64,000 nucleotides of DNA. Source: Aselliscus stoliczkanus (lineage: Eukaryota; Chordata; Mammalia; Chiroptera; Hipposideridae). The stretch spans positions 19,009,501-19,073,500 of the forward strand of contig CM066740.1 in NCBI GenBank assembly GCA_033961575.1, given 5' to 3'. Numbering within the stretch: position 1 is the stretch's first letter; each line of letters begins with the position of its first letter. The notes beneath the pieces were generated by a model that was not told the origin of the DNA, made no database searches, and saw only the letters and a program-made list of their open reading frames with translations. Both the position numbers and the translations under genes were made by a program. Positions 46,674 to 57,880 of the stretch are shown piece after piece.

Positions 46674-47173
46674 AAAACTGTATGAATGAGCAAAGTAAAC
46701 AGAAACTGTCTCATAGATATAGAGGAAAAATCAGGGTTGCTAATTGGGAGGGGGATGGGGATGAGGGAGAAGGGGAAGGGATTAGACAGCAAAAATAGGC
46801 AGCTACCATATTGCCACTAGGATATGAAAAACAGTTTGGGGAATATAATTAATAATGTTGTAAATATTCTGTGGAATGTCAGATGATCATAGGTCATGTT
46901 AGGGAGACCATTTCATGGATGGAGTAGAGGTTTGATCACTGCACTGTATAACTAAAGCGGAGGTGGTATACCTACTGTAATTGAATATATATAGATAGTC
47001 ACGGGATGTGGATTATACTGTGGAAGAGAGTCAGAGGAAGAGTAATAGATATATATGATATGGGGGGGGAGTGGGGTGGCAAATTGGGAGTGGGGGGTTG
47101 TCACTTTGAGGGGTAAAATGTATAACTATTGCACTGTGTTGTACACCTGAAACTAATTAAAAAAAAAAAAAAA
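44524..47173 (+). mobile_element. 5'-truncated L1 with TSD and poly(A)
   Basis: The insert starts inside ORF2 in the reverse transcriptase domain and runs to the end of the 3'UTR and an A-run (47159-47173). The same 3'UTR subfamily occurs at 3750-4045 and 9530-10260, which shows repeated activity of one lineage. Perfect 14-bp TSD. 5' truncation is the usual result of target-primed reverse transcription. Confidence 0.97.
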
Positions 47174-47187
47174 GAAAGCAATAGGGT
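47174..47187 (+). repeat. L1 target-site duplication, 3' copy
   Basis: Exact match to 44510-44523, directly after the A-run. Confidence 0.95.
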
Positions 47188-47259
47188 TCTTCATTCTACA
47201 ATGTCTTCCTGAAACACTCTCCATGCTTAACCCTCTTCTTCTTCTTCCCCCTACTTATA

Positions 47260-47702
47260 TGTTATGGACTGAATGTTTGCATCTCCCCAAATTCATATGT
47301 TGAAGTCTCAGCCTCTGATGTGACCGTATTTGTAGACAGGGCTTTCAGAAGGTAATTAAGGTTAAATGAGGTTCTAAGAGTAGGGCTCTTATCCAGCAGA
47401 TTTAGGGCTCTTACAAGAAGAGACACCAAAACTTGCACTCCCTCTTCCTCTCCTGTCGCCCCTCTCTCCTCTTCACTCTCCCCGATCCTCTATCATTCCT
47501 CCTCCACCCCTGACCCTCATGTGAGGATACAGCTAGAAGGCGGCCATCTACAAGCCAGGAAGAAGGCTCTCATTAGAAACCAAGTTGCCTGGCACCTTGA
47601 TCTTGGACTTCCCAGTGTCCAGAACTATAAGAAATAAATTTCTGTTACTTAAACCATTCAGTCTATGGTATTTTGTGATGGCAACCCAAGCAGACCGATA
47701 TA
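47260..47702 (+). mobile_element. MLT1-type MaLR LTR
   Basis: Begins TGTTATGGACTGAATGTTTG, with AAATTCATATGTTGAAGTCT, then GGCACCTTGATCTTGGACTT, and ends AGAAATAAATTTCTGTTACT. Sense orientation. Confidence 0.88.
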
Positions 47703-47704
47703 CC

Positions 47705-48030
47705 ATACCTTGAATGCCACCACTTCTCCTCTGTTCTCATCTTTCCAAAGATTTCAACAGAGGCAATTTTTCTGCGGGAATCCTTCCCTAAATGACCCAT
47801 CAGGGTATAGTACCCTGCACCCCCATGCTCTCAGAGCATCACGTGTCCTTACCATCCTGTCTTTCCTCACAACATTATCACCTTGTGTTTCCTATTTGTA
47901 CTCTTCCCTGGTCTAGACATCACACAGCCAAAGAGCCCACCTCTGTGTAGGCTCAGAACCTGACACTGTGCCTGATATAGTGATGTCTCCATGAATATTT
48001 TATTAAATTGATTTGATTGCTTGAAAAGGC
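47705..48030 (+). repeat. L2 fragment
   Basis: Ends with GACACTGTGCCTGATATAGT, GATGTCTCCATGAATATTTT, the L2 3' terminus at low identity. Confidence 0.6.
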
Positions 48031-48129
48031 ACACTATTCTCACTCATTCTCTCTCTTTCCTTGCCCTGAAAAACCTGTTTTAAAATTTTGAAAAATATAT
48101 TGAAGAAAGGACCAAGAAATAACAATTTT

Positions 48130-48563
48130 TTTTTTAAAGACTTTATTGGGGAATTGGGGGAGGGGAACAGCATTGAGGAATTGGGGAAGGAGAACAGACA
48201 AGTTGTGGTCCTTTTTTGTTCTTCAGTCTAGCTGTGGAGGACGTCGCTTCACTGGCCCATGTTGGTATCTTCATTGAACTCTTCCTGGGTGAGGCTCGCC
48301 GGCCTCTGGACAGCTGCTCACAGTGGTCTTGGCCGCTCACGCTAGCTGCCGGGCACTCATTGTAGCCTATGGCAGCCCGCTGCAGCAGGGGCTGCAGCCC
48401 ACACTGTCGCCGGCCATCTTAGCTATATAGGCAACTGTTGTTCACCATTTTAGCTGTAGAGGGCAGTGTCACTGGCCCTCATATTTGGGATCTGAACTAG
48501 GGCCTCTGCTGCTCAGAGTTGGTGTCCCAAGCCAGCTCCTAACCAATGCGCCACTTGGCTGGC
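48130..48563 (-). mobile_element. long composite bat SINE, antisense, with 18-bp TSD
   Basis: Tail TAAAGACTTTATTGGGGAAT at the left; body with GCAGCAGGGGCTGCAGCCCA; head GCCACTTGGCTGGC at the right. CCAAGAAATAACAATTTT occurs exactly at 48112-48129 and 48564-48581. Confidence 0.96.
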
Positions 48564-48671
48564 CCAAGAAATAACAATTTTAAGGGCAGTAAATTGATTT
48601 ATAAGAAAATGTTTTTTTGTACAATTTATAAATATCTATGAGACAAAAACCAAATAAAGAAAGGAATTGCA

Positions 48672-49172
48672 ATTCTATTCTGAATTTTTTGAGGAATATG
48701 CTTTCCATACTGCTTTCCATAGCAGCTCCTTCGATAGATGATTGGATAAAGAAGATGTGGTATATATACACAATGGAAATCCATTCTGCCATAAGAAAAG
48801 ATGAAATAGTGCTATTTGTGACAACATGGATGGATCTTGAGATTATTATGCTAAGTGAAATAAGTCAGGCAGAAAGAGTCAAGAACTACATGATTTCACT
48901 GATATGTGGTATATAAAACTGAAAACAACAAAGGAACAAAACAAAATTTAAAAACTCATAGACACAGATAATAATTTAGTGATTACCAAAGGGTAAGGGA
49001 GAAGGGGGTGGTAGATGAGGCCAAAGGGATCAAATATATGGTGATGGAAGAAGAACTGACTTTGGGTGGTGATCACACAATGTGAGGTATAGATGATGTA
49101 TGATAGAATTGTACACCTGAAACTTTACTAATAAATTGTCACCCCAATAAAATTTAATTAAAAAAAAAGAAA
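48672..49172 (+). mobile_element. L1 3' end of a second subfamily
   Basis: The last ~65 codons of ORF2 are readable (DDWIKKMWYIYTMEIHSAI, then the LEIIMLSEISQ block, ending SLICGI before a TAA at 48914). The 3'UTR differs from the L1 at 44524: GTCACCCCAATAAAATTTAA before the A-run. The stretch just upstream (48690-48725) repeats CTTTCCATA-CTGCTTTCCATAG and looks rearranged. Confidence 0.92.
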
Positions 49173-49239
49173 GAAATTGTAGAAGGATTTCTAAGTACTT
49201 TATAAGGCTTTCGTAAATGCTGTATGAGTTACATTATAC

Positions 49240-49495
49240 AGCGGCTCAGGGCAAGGGGTTCAAGGTCAGGCTGCCTCCAGTGGAACCCCAGCTTTATACA
49301 TACCATGTGCGTCTCTAAGTAACTTACTCTCTTTGTCACCCATTTCCTCAGTTGTACATTGGGGATAATAAATAATACGTTTCTCTTAGAATTGTTGGGA
49401 CAATTAAATGAATAAATACACGTAAAAAGGTCTTAGCCTAATATTCAGTACATGCAAAGTACTTGACAAATGTTAGCTATTTTTAACTTTTTAAA
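49240..49495 (+). repeat. MIR SINE
   Basis: TTCAAGGTCAGGCTGCCTCC, TCACCCATTTCCTCAGTTGT, TTGGGACAATTAAATGAATA and AAAGTACTTGACAAATGTTA give nearly the full MIR layout. Confidence 0.82.
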
Positions 49496-50031
49496 TTAGT
49501 AAAACAGGTTCAAGGAAAGACAAACTGTTGGTTTTGTTACCCAATAGGCCCCCGATTATGAGCTGGAACTATACTGTTCTAAGTACTACTAAGAATTTTT
49601 TATTTCCTTCGACTCTCTGAAGTTGCCATCTCCAACACATGATATTTTATTTTATTTATACCTCACTGTGTTCCAGAAAGAATTTCAGGGAGTTTACAGG
49701 TGAACATAAAATATAACAAGTAACATGAGTTAAAGGCACAAAGAAAGAAGAGAGAAAAACAAGAGTGAGGACAAAGTTGGGCTAGGAATAATAATATATT
49801 ACTAAAAATTATGAGCATGCTAAGACTTAAGATGAAACACTAAGTCAAAAGAAGCTAGGGTAGGCATGTTATTTCAATTTTTCCTTTATCCCTCTCCCTT
49901 TTCTTCTTTTTTTCTTCAAGATGATTTAAGTGTTATTTTAATTTTTAAAACCCAAGGTATTTAAGTTACATTCAGCATCAAATAATTCTACAGTAGTGGA
50001 TAAAATATTTTGGTTCATGAATATATATATA
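49496..50031. other. unassigned non-coding stretch
   Basis: No gene or named repeat. The polypyrimidine-AG at 49898-49920 is followed at once by a stop in all useful frames. Confidence 0.4.
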
Positions 50032-50440
50032 AAGATTTTATTGGGGAATTTGCAGAGGCAACAGTGTTGGGGAATCGGGGAAAGGGGAATAGACAAATTG
50101 CTGTCCTTTTGTTCTTCAGTCTAGTTGTGGTGGACGTTGCTTCACTGGCCCATGTTGGTATTATCATTGTGCTCTTCCGGGATGAGGCAGATCGGTTGTC
50201 AGCCATTGGAGAGCTACTCACGGCCGCTCACACTGGCTGCCAGCCACCCATTGCAGCCCCACTGTACCCTCCACACTCACTGGCCCTCATGGCAGCCCAG
50301 CTCCGGGTCAAGCTGCTGTTCACCATCTTAGCTGTAAGAGGGCGCAGCATCACTGGCCCATGTGGAAACCAAACAGGTGGCTCTGCTACTCAGAACTCCG
50401 GCTCCCAAGTCAACTCTTAACTGAGCCACTTGTCCAGCCC
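50032..50440 (-). mobile_element. composite bat SINE, antisense
   Basis: Tail AAAGATTTTATTGGGGAATT at the left, CTTCAGTCTAGTTGTGGTGG, body with TGGCTGCCAGCCACCC, head inverse GAGCCACTTGTCCAGCCCC. CATGAATATATAT before and CATGAAGCTATAT after may be a diverged TSD. Confidence 0.9.
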
Positions 50441-50564
50441 CCATGAAGCTATATTTAAATTTGTAAATACATACATATTAATTAATAGAGATGAAGGAGC
50501 TTAACATTGATTAAGCACCTATGACTTGTTGGATACCAGGCCAAGCTTCTACCCAATTTTTTTT

Positions 50565-51010
50565 TTTTTTAATATTTTATTGGGGAATTGGGGGAGGGGA
50601 ACAGCGTTGGGGAACCGGGGAAGGGGAACAGACAAGTTGCTGTCCTTTTGTTCTTCAGTCTAGTTGTGGAGGACATTGCTTCACTGGCCCATGTTGGTAT
50701 CATTATTGCGCTTTTCTCAGGTGAGGCAGATCAGTCGCTGGCCTCTGGACGGCCGCTCACAGCAGCTCTTGGCAGCTCACACTGGCTGCCAGCTGCTCAT
50801 GCTGGCTGCCAGCCACTCACTGTAGCCTATGGCAGCCCACTGCAGCAAGGGCTGCAGCTATGCCGTCCCAGGGACTCACAGCAGCCCATCCCCAGATGTA
50901 GCTGTTGTTAGCTGTAGAGGGCAGTGTCAGTGGCCCTCATATGTGGGATCTGAACCGGGGCCACTCACATCCCAAACCAACTCTTAACCAATGCGCCACT
51001 CGGCCGGCCC
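50565..51010 (-). mobile_element. long composite bat SINE, antisense
   Basis: Tail AATATTTTATTGGGGAATTG, body with GCAGCAAGGGCTGCAGC, head CCACTCGGCCGGCCC. CTACCCAATTTT (50549-50560) and CTACTCAAATTGTTTT (51010 on) are a diverged TSD. It lies only 124 bp from the SINE ending at 50440. Confidence 0.92.
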
Positions 51011-51039
51011 TACTCAAATTGTTTTTTGATACCACAATC

Positions 51040-51175
51040 CTGTGGAGTAATTAAATATCTATTTTAAAGATGAGACACAGAGAAGTAAAGGGATTTGCTC
51101 AACTTACCATAGTTCTAAGTAGTTAGAACTGAAACCTATGTCTCTCTAATGCCTGAACTGCTAGCATCATATTAG
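51040..51175 (+). repeat. MIR fragment
   Basis: AAAGATGAGACACAGAGAAG, TTTGCTCAACTTACCATAG and CTGAAACCTATGTCTCTCTA match the MIR core. Confidence 0.75.
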
Positions 51176-52509
51176 GCAAATCTTTAAGAGATTATACATG
51201 CATTTGCCCAAAGACATCTGAGCCATTCTAAAAGGTCATTTAAATGCTCACTCCTTGGTTTCATTTTTCTAATGAGAGATTTTCTTGGTAAGTGGTGTAT
51301 ACCGTGTACTTGACTTTGTTTACATAATTTGCCATATAAAAAGCAGCAAAGAATTTTAGGGGTGATTGGAAAGAAAGTCTTAACAGAGATATACAGGGCT
51401 ATAAAAATCGGTCAGAAGGTTCCAGATCACCTTGCTCCAATGTAAAAATACCAGGTGTCAGGAAGCTAACGATGTCAAGATTCAGCAGTAAATGTGATAA
51501 AATTAAAAGCTTATGGCGGGATCAGAAAAGATCTTTGGAAATGTGTTGGAGCTAAGGGAGAAATGAAGCTATGAAAGTCATGATGTTCGTTTTATTCACA
51601 TCTCAACACCAGGCAATGACTATAACTGGAAGTATGAACACCCATAGGTAACACACTAAAAAAGGACAATCAAGAAAACAGTTACAATTGAGCTATTTCT
51701 AGTCATTCCTTCTCATCACTGCCACCCCACTCCCCAGTAAAATAGAAGATTGTCATTAGTTTATTATGACACAGGAGCATTTTGATTTAGCTTGTGAAAC
51801 ATCGGGTCTAACTATATTTACTAAGGTTAGTTAAGTTCTCTGAATCATCCATGATTTTTTTTTTTTCATGACTGTAACTTTGCACATGACTTTCAATATG
51901 TCTTCATTGTTCGGTTCCTTCCTTGATTCACTATCCTGAAAAATTCTTATGTATCTTTTAAGTCTTAGTTAAAAATTTAAAAACTGGTCATACTACACAT
52001 TTTTATTACAAAGTCCTAGGGTTTAGGGGAAGGCAGGAGATGACAAAGTATGGCCAAATCCATCTGGCTGCCTACTTTTTTTGTGTGAAAGCTTATAAGA
52101 GTTTATTTGAGCCAAACTGACAACGATTGCCGGGAAGCAAAATCTCAATGGATTGAGAAAATGCTCCTGCCTGTTTTTATAAATGAAAATTTACTGGGCT
52201 ACAAGTAATGCTCATTCATTTGTGTATTGTGTGTGGCTGCTTTTGTGCTACAGTGGCATTGTTGAGTGGCTGTGACAAGGGACAATCAGGCCCACAAAGT
52301 CTGAAATATTTACTCTAGCTCCCTTTACAGAAAAAGTCACCCAACCCTAGGAATAAGGAAGGAGAGATTTTTAATTCTGATTTTTACATGTCAAAGGACA
52401 AAATAAAACTAATTAAAATACGTGATGGGGGGGATGATGTTTCCTTTCTTGTGGGCTTTTCTGTGTTACATGAATTTTCTCTAAAAACATATTTTTAATG
52501 AAAAAAAAC
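51176..52509. other. unassigned non-coding stretch
   Basis: No gene or named repeat recognised. A GGGGGGGATGATG block lies at 52424-52440. Confidence 0.4.
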
Positions 52510-52740
52510 TAGTTTTAAAGATTCAGCTCAAATGTTATTTCATCTGTGAAGCCTTCTGTTATGGTCTGCTTCCTATGTGTTTCCACGGAAGTGTTAGACT
52601 TTTCTATATTAGTAGTTACCATACTGCATGGCAATTACTGTTTCCATGTGTGTCTGTCTCTCACACAAGCCCATGAACTTCATAATGACACAAAGTCTTT
52701 TTTAGGGCCTAGACCAGAACACAAAGATTTTATAGCATGA
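52510..52740 (+). repeat. L2 fragment
   Basis: TTCAGCTCAAATGTTATTTC, then ATCTGTGAAGCCTTCTG, matches the L2 'ctcaaatgtcacctcc...gaagccttcc' block. Confidence 0.72.
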
Positions 52741-52789
52741 GAGAAAATTACTTCCTTATATTTATAGTTTATAGAGTATTTTCATAGTG

Positions 52790-53170
52790 ATTATTTATCT
52801 TCCTATTTTTACTCAACTATCACCTAATCATAGATGGCTTCCCTGAACACCCTATATTTAAAAAGCAACGCTGGGCCGGCCGAGTGGCGCGGTGGTTAAG
52901 CGCTGGTTTGGGAAGCCAGCAGCCCCGGTTCGGTCCCACATATGAGGGCCAGTGACACTGCCCTAAAAAACAAAAACAAAAAAAAAGCAACGCATTCCAC
53001 TCTAAGCCTTTTATCCAACTTTATTATTTCTACAGCGTATATAACGACTTCACACAGTAAATGATTATTAATTTATCGCTCCTCTCTCCCCACACCCCTA
53101 GAATATAAGCTACCCATGGGTAAATAGTCTCTACAGTTCACTGCTGGATTCTCAGTGCCAGGAACGTTGT
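52790..53170 (+). repeat. L2 fragment interrupted by a SINE
   Basis: GATGGCTTCCCTGAACACCC before, and GAATATAAGCTACCCATGGG with ATTCTCAGTGCCAGGAACG after the SINE, are consecutive L2 3' blocks. Confidence 0.7.
52872..52981 (+). mobile_element. short tRNA-derived bat SINE with perfect TSD
   Basis: Head GGGCCGGCCGAGTGGCGCGG, B-box-like GGTTCGGTCCC, end AGTGACACTGCCCTAA, A-rich tail. AAAAAGCAACGC at 52860-52871 and 52982-52993. The perfect TSD and near-consensus body suggest a young insertion. Confidence 0.96.
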
Positions 53171-53480
53171 CAACAACACAAGATTGGTAGAGCTATTCCT
53201 ATACCCATTTCATAGATACTCAAGATGCCAAGATGAAAGACCTTGTTCTTTTAAGTGGAAGGGGTTTTATTTGAATTATATATAATTGTCATTTCTCTTC
53301 CCTTTGAAAATAAAGACCAGCTTATACATTTAAACTTCCCTATATAAATGTCATTTTTGAGAAAGATAATTTTTTAAGCTATGAACTTGTTTCTAAAGGA
53401 GCATCTTTTTTTTTGCATTTTATTATTTTATCTAGCTGTTTATTTATTCATTGTGGTTTTAAGCAAGTGGTTTTTTTTTT
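53171..53480. other. unassigned non-coding stretch
   Basis: No gene or named repeat recognised. Confidence 0.4.
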
Positions 53481-53635
53481 CTTCCAGCATTATTGAGGTA
53501 TAATTCGCAAATAAAATTGGAAGATACTGAAAGTGTAAAAATGTGGCAATTTGCAGACACGTATGTTGTGGAAGGATTCCCATTGAGTTAATTAACACAT
53601 CTATCACCTCACTTATTTACCTTTTTTGAAGAAGT
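53481..53635 (-). mobile_element. old L1 3'UTR fragment, antisense
   Basis: CAGCATTATTGAGGTATAAT, then ACACATCTATCACCTCAC, is the usual antisense block of old L1 3'UTR. Confidence 0.8.
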
Positions 53636-53639
53636 TTAA

Positions 53640-54049
53640 ATTGATTGCTTATAGTCATTACTGACTGTAATTGTTAGATCAAGGAATAATAAATGGGGAC
53701 AAGAGACAAGAAATGGGGAAGGAGGAGAAGACAGAAGAAATAAATGGATGTTGTTTGAAGATCAAATGTATCAGAAGACTAAAAAGATGGAAAATGTAAA
53801 CATCCTATATCACAGTAGTAAGAGTACTGGTAATAGTACTAGCAATACTATTATTTCATGGAGTCTAAGTATCTATCGAGTATGATACACCTTTATTTTA
53901 TGTACCACTAAGAAAGGAAAATATTTCCAATTAAGCTATGAAGTGCCATTGATTAGTAAATGAATCCTAATTTCAGAGCTGCTAAAATGGAAAAAAAAAA
54001 AATGTGTGTTACAAACAGTGTAATGCAGTTAACCAACAAGAACAACCAT
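53640..54049. other. unassigned non-coding stretch
   Basis: No gene or named repeat. A-run at 53987-54002. Confidence 0.4.
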
Positions 54050-54205
54050 CATTTCTCAATTGCCTACTGGCTTTCACAACTTCCCTGGGAGTTTTCAATC
54101 CTTGTAATAATCTCTGCTTTATAGAAGAGGAAACTAAGTCTTGCAGCAGCTAAGTCATTTTCTCAAGATCTCAGCACTAATCTGGGATTTATAGTTCATG
54201 ACCAC
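54050..54205 (+). repeat. MIR fragment
   Basis: CTTTATAGAAGAGGAAACTA, then CAGCAGCTAAGTCATTTTCT and CTAATCTGGGATTTATAG, matches the MIR core. Confidence 0.75.
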
Positions 54206-54464
54206 CATTCATGTGACAAAAATCTGGCAACAGAGTACCTACCACCTTAGCAATAGGGGCTTGCAGTTAATTAAAAAAAAAAAAGTGTTCGTAAGTATTT
54301 AATCATCATCTTCGTAAGACCCATTTTAAAAACACTGCCTCAGATCATTGAAAGCAGAAGCCCAAATTTCCATCAAGAAAACTACCACAGTATTATCACA
54401 CCAAAAATTAACAATAATCCCTTTACATCATTTGATAGTCAATCAAATTTCACATCCTTGATTT
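54206..54464. other. unassigned non-coding stretch
   Basis: Nothing recognised. Confidence 0.4.
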
Positions 54465-54724
54465 AAAACATTTTTAAAATAACACTTCGTTGAGATATAA
54501 TTCACATATCATAAAACTCATCCCTTTGAAGAGAATAATCCCATGACTTTTTAATATATTGACAAAGTTGTGCAACCATCATTACTATCTAATTTTAGTA
54601 CATTTTTATCACCCCTAAAAGAAACATCCCATACACCTTATCAGTTACTCCCTACTTATCCACAAACTCCCAATCCTAGGCCAAACTCCCAATCCTAGGC
54701 AACCACTTCTCTCTCCCTACCCCC

Positions 54725-54780
<56 letters not shown>

Positions 54781-55172
54781 GTCTTTATGGATTTACTTAT
54801 TCTGGATATTTCATACAATTGGCATGATATAATATCTACCATTCTGTCTGGCTTCTTCCAGTTAGCATGCTTTCATGGCTCATCCATGTTATAGCATGTA
54901 TCAGTACTTCCTTCTTTTTTGTGGCAAATTATTATTTCATTGTATGTATATACCACATTTTATTTATCCATTCATCAGTTGATGGACATTTGGGTTATTT
55001 CTACTTTTTGGCCATTTTGAATAATGCTGCTATGAACATCTGTGTATGAGTTTTGTGTGGACACATTGTTCTCACCAATTTCTCCACAATCTCGTCAAAA
55101 CTTGTTACTGTTTGTTTTTTTTTATCCTAGCCACTCTAGTAGATGTGAAGTAATCTCAGTGTGGTTCTCAAT
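54465..55172 (-). mobile_element. old L1 3' fragment, antisense
   Basis: TTGAGATATAATTCACATAT, TTGTGCAACCATCATTACTA, TTCTGTCTGGCTTCTTCCAG, TTGATGGACATTTGGGTTAT and CACTCTAGTAGATGTGAAGT run in the usual antisense order. It contains a 20-base duplicated block, CAAACTCCCAATCCTAGG, twice between 54662 and 54699, and a CT array. Confidence 0.9.
54728..54780 (+). repeat. (CT)n microsatellite
   Basis: About 22 TC units with one TTT interruption near the right end, inside the antisense L1. Confidence 0.96.
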
Positions 55173-56599
55173 TTTTTAAGTATCAGTTTCTAAGTCTGCA
55201 AAAAAAAAAAAATGTTTGTAATTCATCATCACAACTGTGATCTCTGCAAATTTGGCAAATTGTCCTTCAAGTCACCTGTGTACACATCCACTTCTGTTCA
55301 ACTCCCAGGGCTCAATCTGATGGATTTTGACAGCATTCCTGTGGAGTAAGTTGGTAGGAAAATCATCATCTCCAAGAGCTATAAGCTGAGAAAGGCTGCC
55401 AGCCAAAAATAAATCATCCTATTCACACCTTAGTGCTTTATTACTAGGTCACTCTGCCCATGGGTAAGGAATGGGAGAAATAAGAGACACGGAGAAGAAC
55501 TCACTGAATTGGCATTCCATTAGAATATCTAAATTTAAGGCAGGACCTGCATCTACAATATGTCTTTTTATGATTTGTCCCATTTACTTTTAAAGCCAGG
55601 AAGGTGGCAGTAAAAAGACTTTGTATCATGTAAAATGACATGCTTTATTTTTCATATTTGTTCCCCAAAGGTATAACATTGCAAAGAAATAGCACCTCTC
55701 TGAAAGCCAAAGTACTTCCATCATTTATGAACTCTCCGTGGCACCAGTAGAAAAGCAAATATTTTAGTGCTCAAAAATCAAGACACATTTAACTGGTAAC
55801 ATAGAGTCTTGTTATAAATTTTGTATGTATATGTGTAGATAGATCTGTTTTATGTTAGAGACCTCAGCCATAAAAAATCATTGTGTGCTGTTGTATGACA
55901 ATTGGAATAAGGCTGTAATGTTTATATAAGAAGTTCTTTTTGGGGGAAACAATGGACAGAAGAAAAAGGACAATGAAATATTATCCCCCAAAGAAACACA
56001 AAGCAGTTGAACCAAGCACCCACATTCTAATCTTTCAGATACTATTGCATGACTAGTTTCTTTGATATATACTCTCAAAAAAAAAAAAAAGGAAACAAAG
56101 GGAAATCTTTTAAGTTGTTACATTACAATCCTTACACGTGCACTTTATTTTATCAGAAGGTATTCCTAAATATTTTTATTTTTTTCCAAATCAATGTATT
56201 GTCATTTCTACATGTTGATTGCGCTTCTAGAACTAGCCAATTATTTGAAACTTCTTTGACTATCCATTGTGTTAATTAGTTCACTAAATATATGCTGAGT
56301 ACCAACTATGTGTATGGCATCAAGCAAGGCTATTCTTCTCTTGTCGGTGTTGCTGATGTCAGCGATGAGAACTTCCTTACTACCTAGAATAATCTGACCG
56401 TATAACAGCATCACTAAACCCTCACCTACTTCAAATCTTTTTTCAAAAACCACTTCATAGTGGAAGAACACACTATCTAAAATTGAAAACCTCCCTCCCA
56501 CATTTCCAGCTCAAACCATTCTCTTTCTCTGACTTATTTTTCTCCAAAATACTTATTGCCTTCTAATTTCGTTTAGTTGTTATTTTATTTATTATTTGT
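55173..56599. other. unassigned non-coding stretch
   Basis: 56280-56420 has an old-repeat look (ATATGCTGAGTACCAACTAT). The rest is unassigned, with A-runs at 55199-55212 and 56078-56090. Confidence 0.4.
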
Positions 56600-56750
56600 T
56601 GTCCACAGTACAATGTGAGCACTAAGAGGGCAGGGGTTTTGTCTGTTTTTTCTGCCTCCTCCCTCCCCCCCATTATTTTATTTCCAGGTCCTGAATAGCC
56701 CTTGGCACTTAATGCTCAATCATTATTTCTTGAATAAATGAATGAAAATG
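56600..56750 (+). repeat. L2 3' end
   Basis: GTGAGCACTAAGAGGGCAGG, TTTGTCTGTTTTTTCTGC, AATGCTCAATCATTATTTCT and a TGAATAAATGAATGAA end are the L2 3' terminus. Confidence 0.82.
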
Positions 56751-56800
56751 GCCACCATTTATTGGGTCTTCACAGCCTTTGACTTCCCACAGGCCTTTAA

Positions 56801-56833
56801 TTTTGTTTGTTTGTTTGTTTGTTTGTTTGTTTT
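56801..56833 (+). repeat. (GTTT)n microsatellite
   Basis: Eight GTTT units. Confidence 0.93.
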
Positions 56834-56844
56834 AAAGCACACAT

Positions 56845-57240
56845 TTACTCACCTTTTCTTAACTTTGATTTTGACTTTGGATAAATACCTCATACTTTTT
56901 CTTTTTTTGTCCAGTTGCTCATTTGAGTTTTATTCTGAATCCACTTCTCTTCTCGTTCTATATGTTCACCCTTGTCATCTAAGGTGGTCATCTGACCTCA
57001 TCGTGTTGATGAGTCCCAGTGCTAAACCATCCTTACTAAATCCTGCACTCCACTGTCACATCTACCTTGAGCACCTCAAATTGAATATGTCCCGAACAGA
57101 AATTATCACCTCCCCGCAAAACCTGCTGTGGTCCTATAATCTCCGTCTTGGTCCATAACATTACTAATACCAATTTCCTAAGCTGTCCTGTCTGAATCCT
57201 CAGTTCCACTCTCTGAAGACCTTATGAATACTACCTCTCC
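56845..57240 (+). repeat. ancient L2-like repeat
   Basis: TTGAGCACCTCAAATTGAAT, ATGTCCCGAACAGAAATTAT and CACCTCCCCGCAAAACCTGC follow the same old family as 43960, sense direction. The 138-codon open frame at 56742-57158 lies in it and is a chance frame. Confidence 0.4.
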
Positions 57241-57544
57241 CATATCCTTTATCCCAGTTTCTCCACATCCACTGACACTGGCTTAGCCCAGGTCCTTCTC
57301 TGGATAGTGTCAGGGGAGTTCCAGGAAACCTCAGGGACCTATCACCCTTACAGCTACATTTGGAGAAGAGGGACTTAGGTCTTTCTGGGGTGAGTTACAA
57401 TGGCTTGTGTAGCATTTGTGGGGTGAAAGATGCCTCACTATATGATTGATCAGACAAAAGCTAAACATAACACATGTGGGCTGGACATGGGGAGTCAATC
57501 TTCTCTGAGTAAGCTGGAGAAAACAAGAAGGCAGCCCCCGACTT

Positions 57545-57730
57545 GGGGAATTGGCCTGATTCTTTATTGGGTCCTGGAAAAAACAGTACTGTTCCCCAAC
57601 AGCTCCAAGTTCAAGTAGTTGTTTTTATCTGGTTGTGGAGGGTGCAATTCAGTGGCCTATGTGGGGATCCAACTGGCAACCTTGGTGTTATGAGCACTGC
57701 ACTTTAACCAGCAGAGCTAACTAGCCACCC
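57545..57730 (-). mobile_element. VES-type bat SINE, antisense
   Basis: TTGGGTCCTGGAAAAAACAG at the left is in the VES 3' region; GTTGTGGAGGGTGCAATTCA, GGATCCAACTGGCAACCTTG and GCAGAGCTAACTAGCCACCC lead to the head at the right. The left boundary is unclear, because GGGTCCTGGAAAAA itself reads as in a sense VES tail. The copy may be rearranged. Confidence 0.75.
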
Positions 57731-57744
57731 CTGGCCTGACTCTT

Positions 57745-57775
<31 letters not shown>

Positions 57776-57866
57776 GAGAGCAGTGTCACTGGCCCTCATA
57801 TGTGGGACCGAACCGGGGCCGCTGGCTTCCCAGGCCAGCGCTTAACCACCGCACCACTCGGCCAGT
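57745..57866 (-). mobile_element. short tRNA-derived bat SINE, antisense, with 14-bp TSD
   Basis: Long T-run, GAGAGCAGTGTCACTGGCCC, CGAACCGGGGCCGCTGGC, CCACTCGGCCAG. CTGGCCTGACTCTT at 57731-57744 and 57867-57880. It sits directly beside the VES copy. Confidence 0.96.
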
Positions 57867-57880
57867 CTGGCCTGACTCTT

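Noticed and set aside
56742..57158. 138-codon plus-strand frame as a gene
   Set aside because: It spans a GTTT microsatellite and an ancient L2-like repeat.
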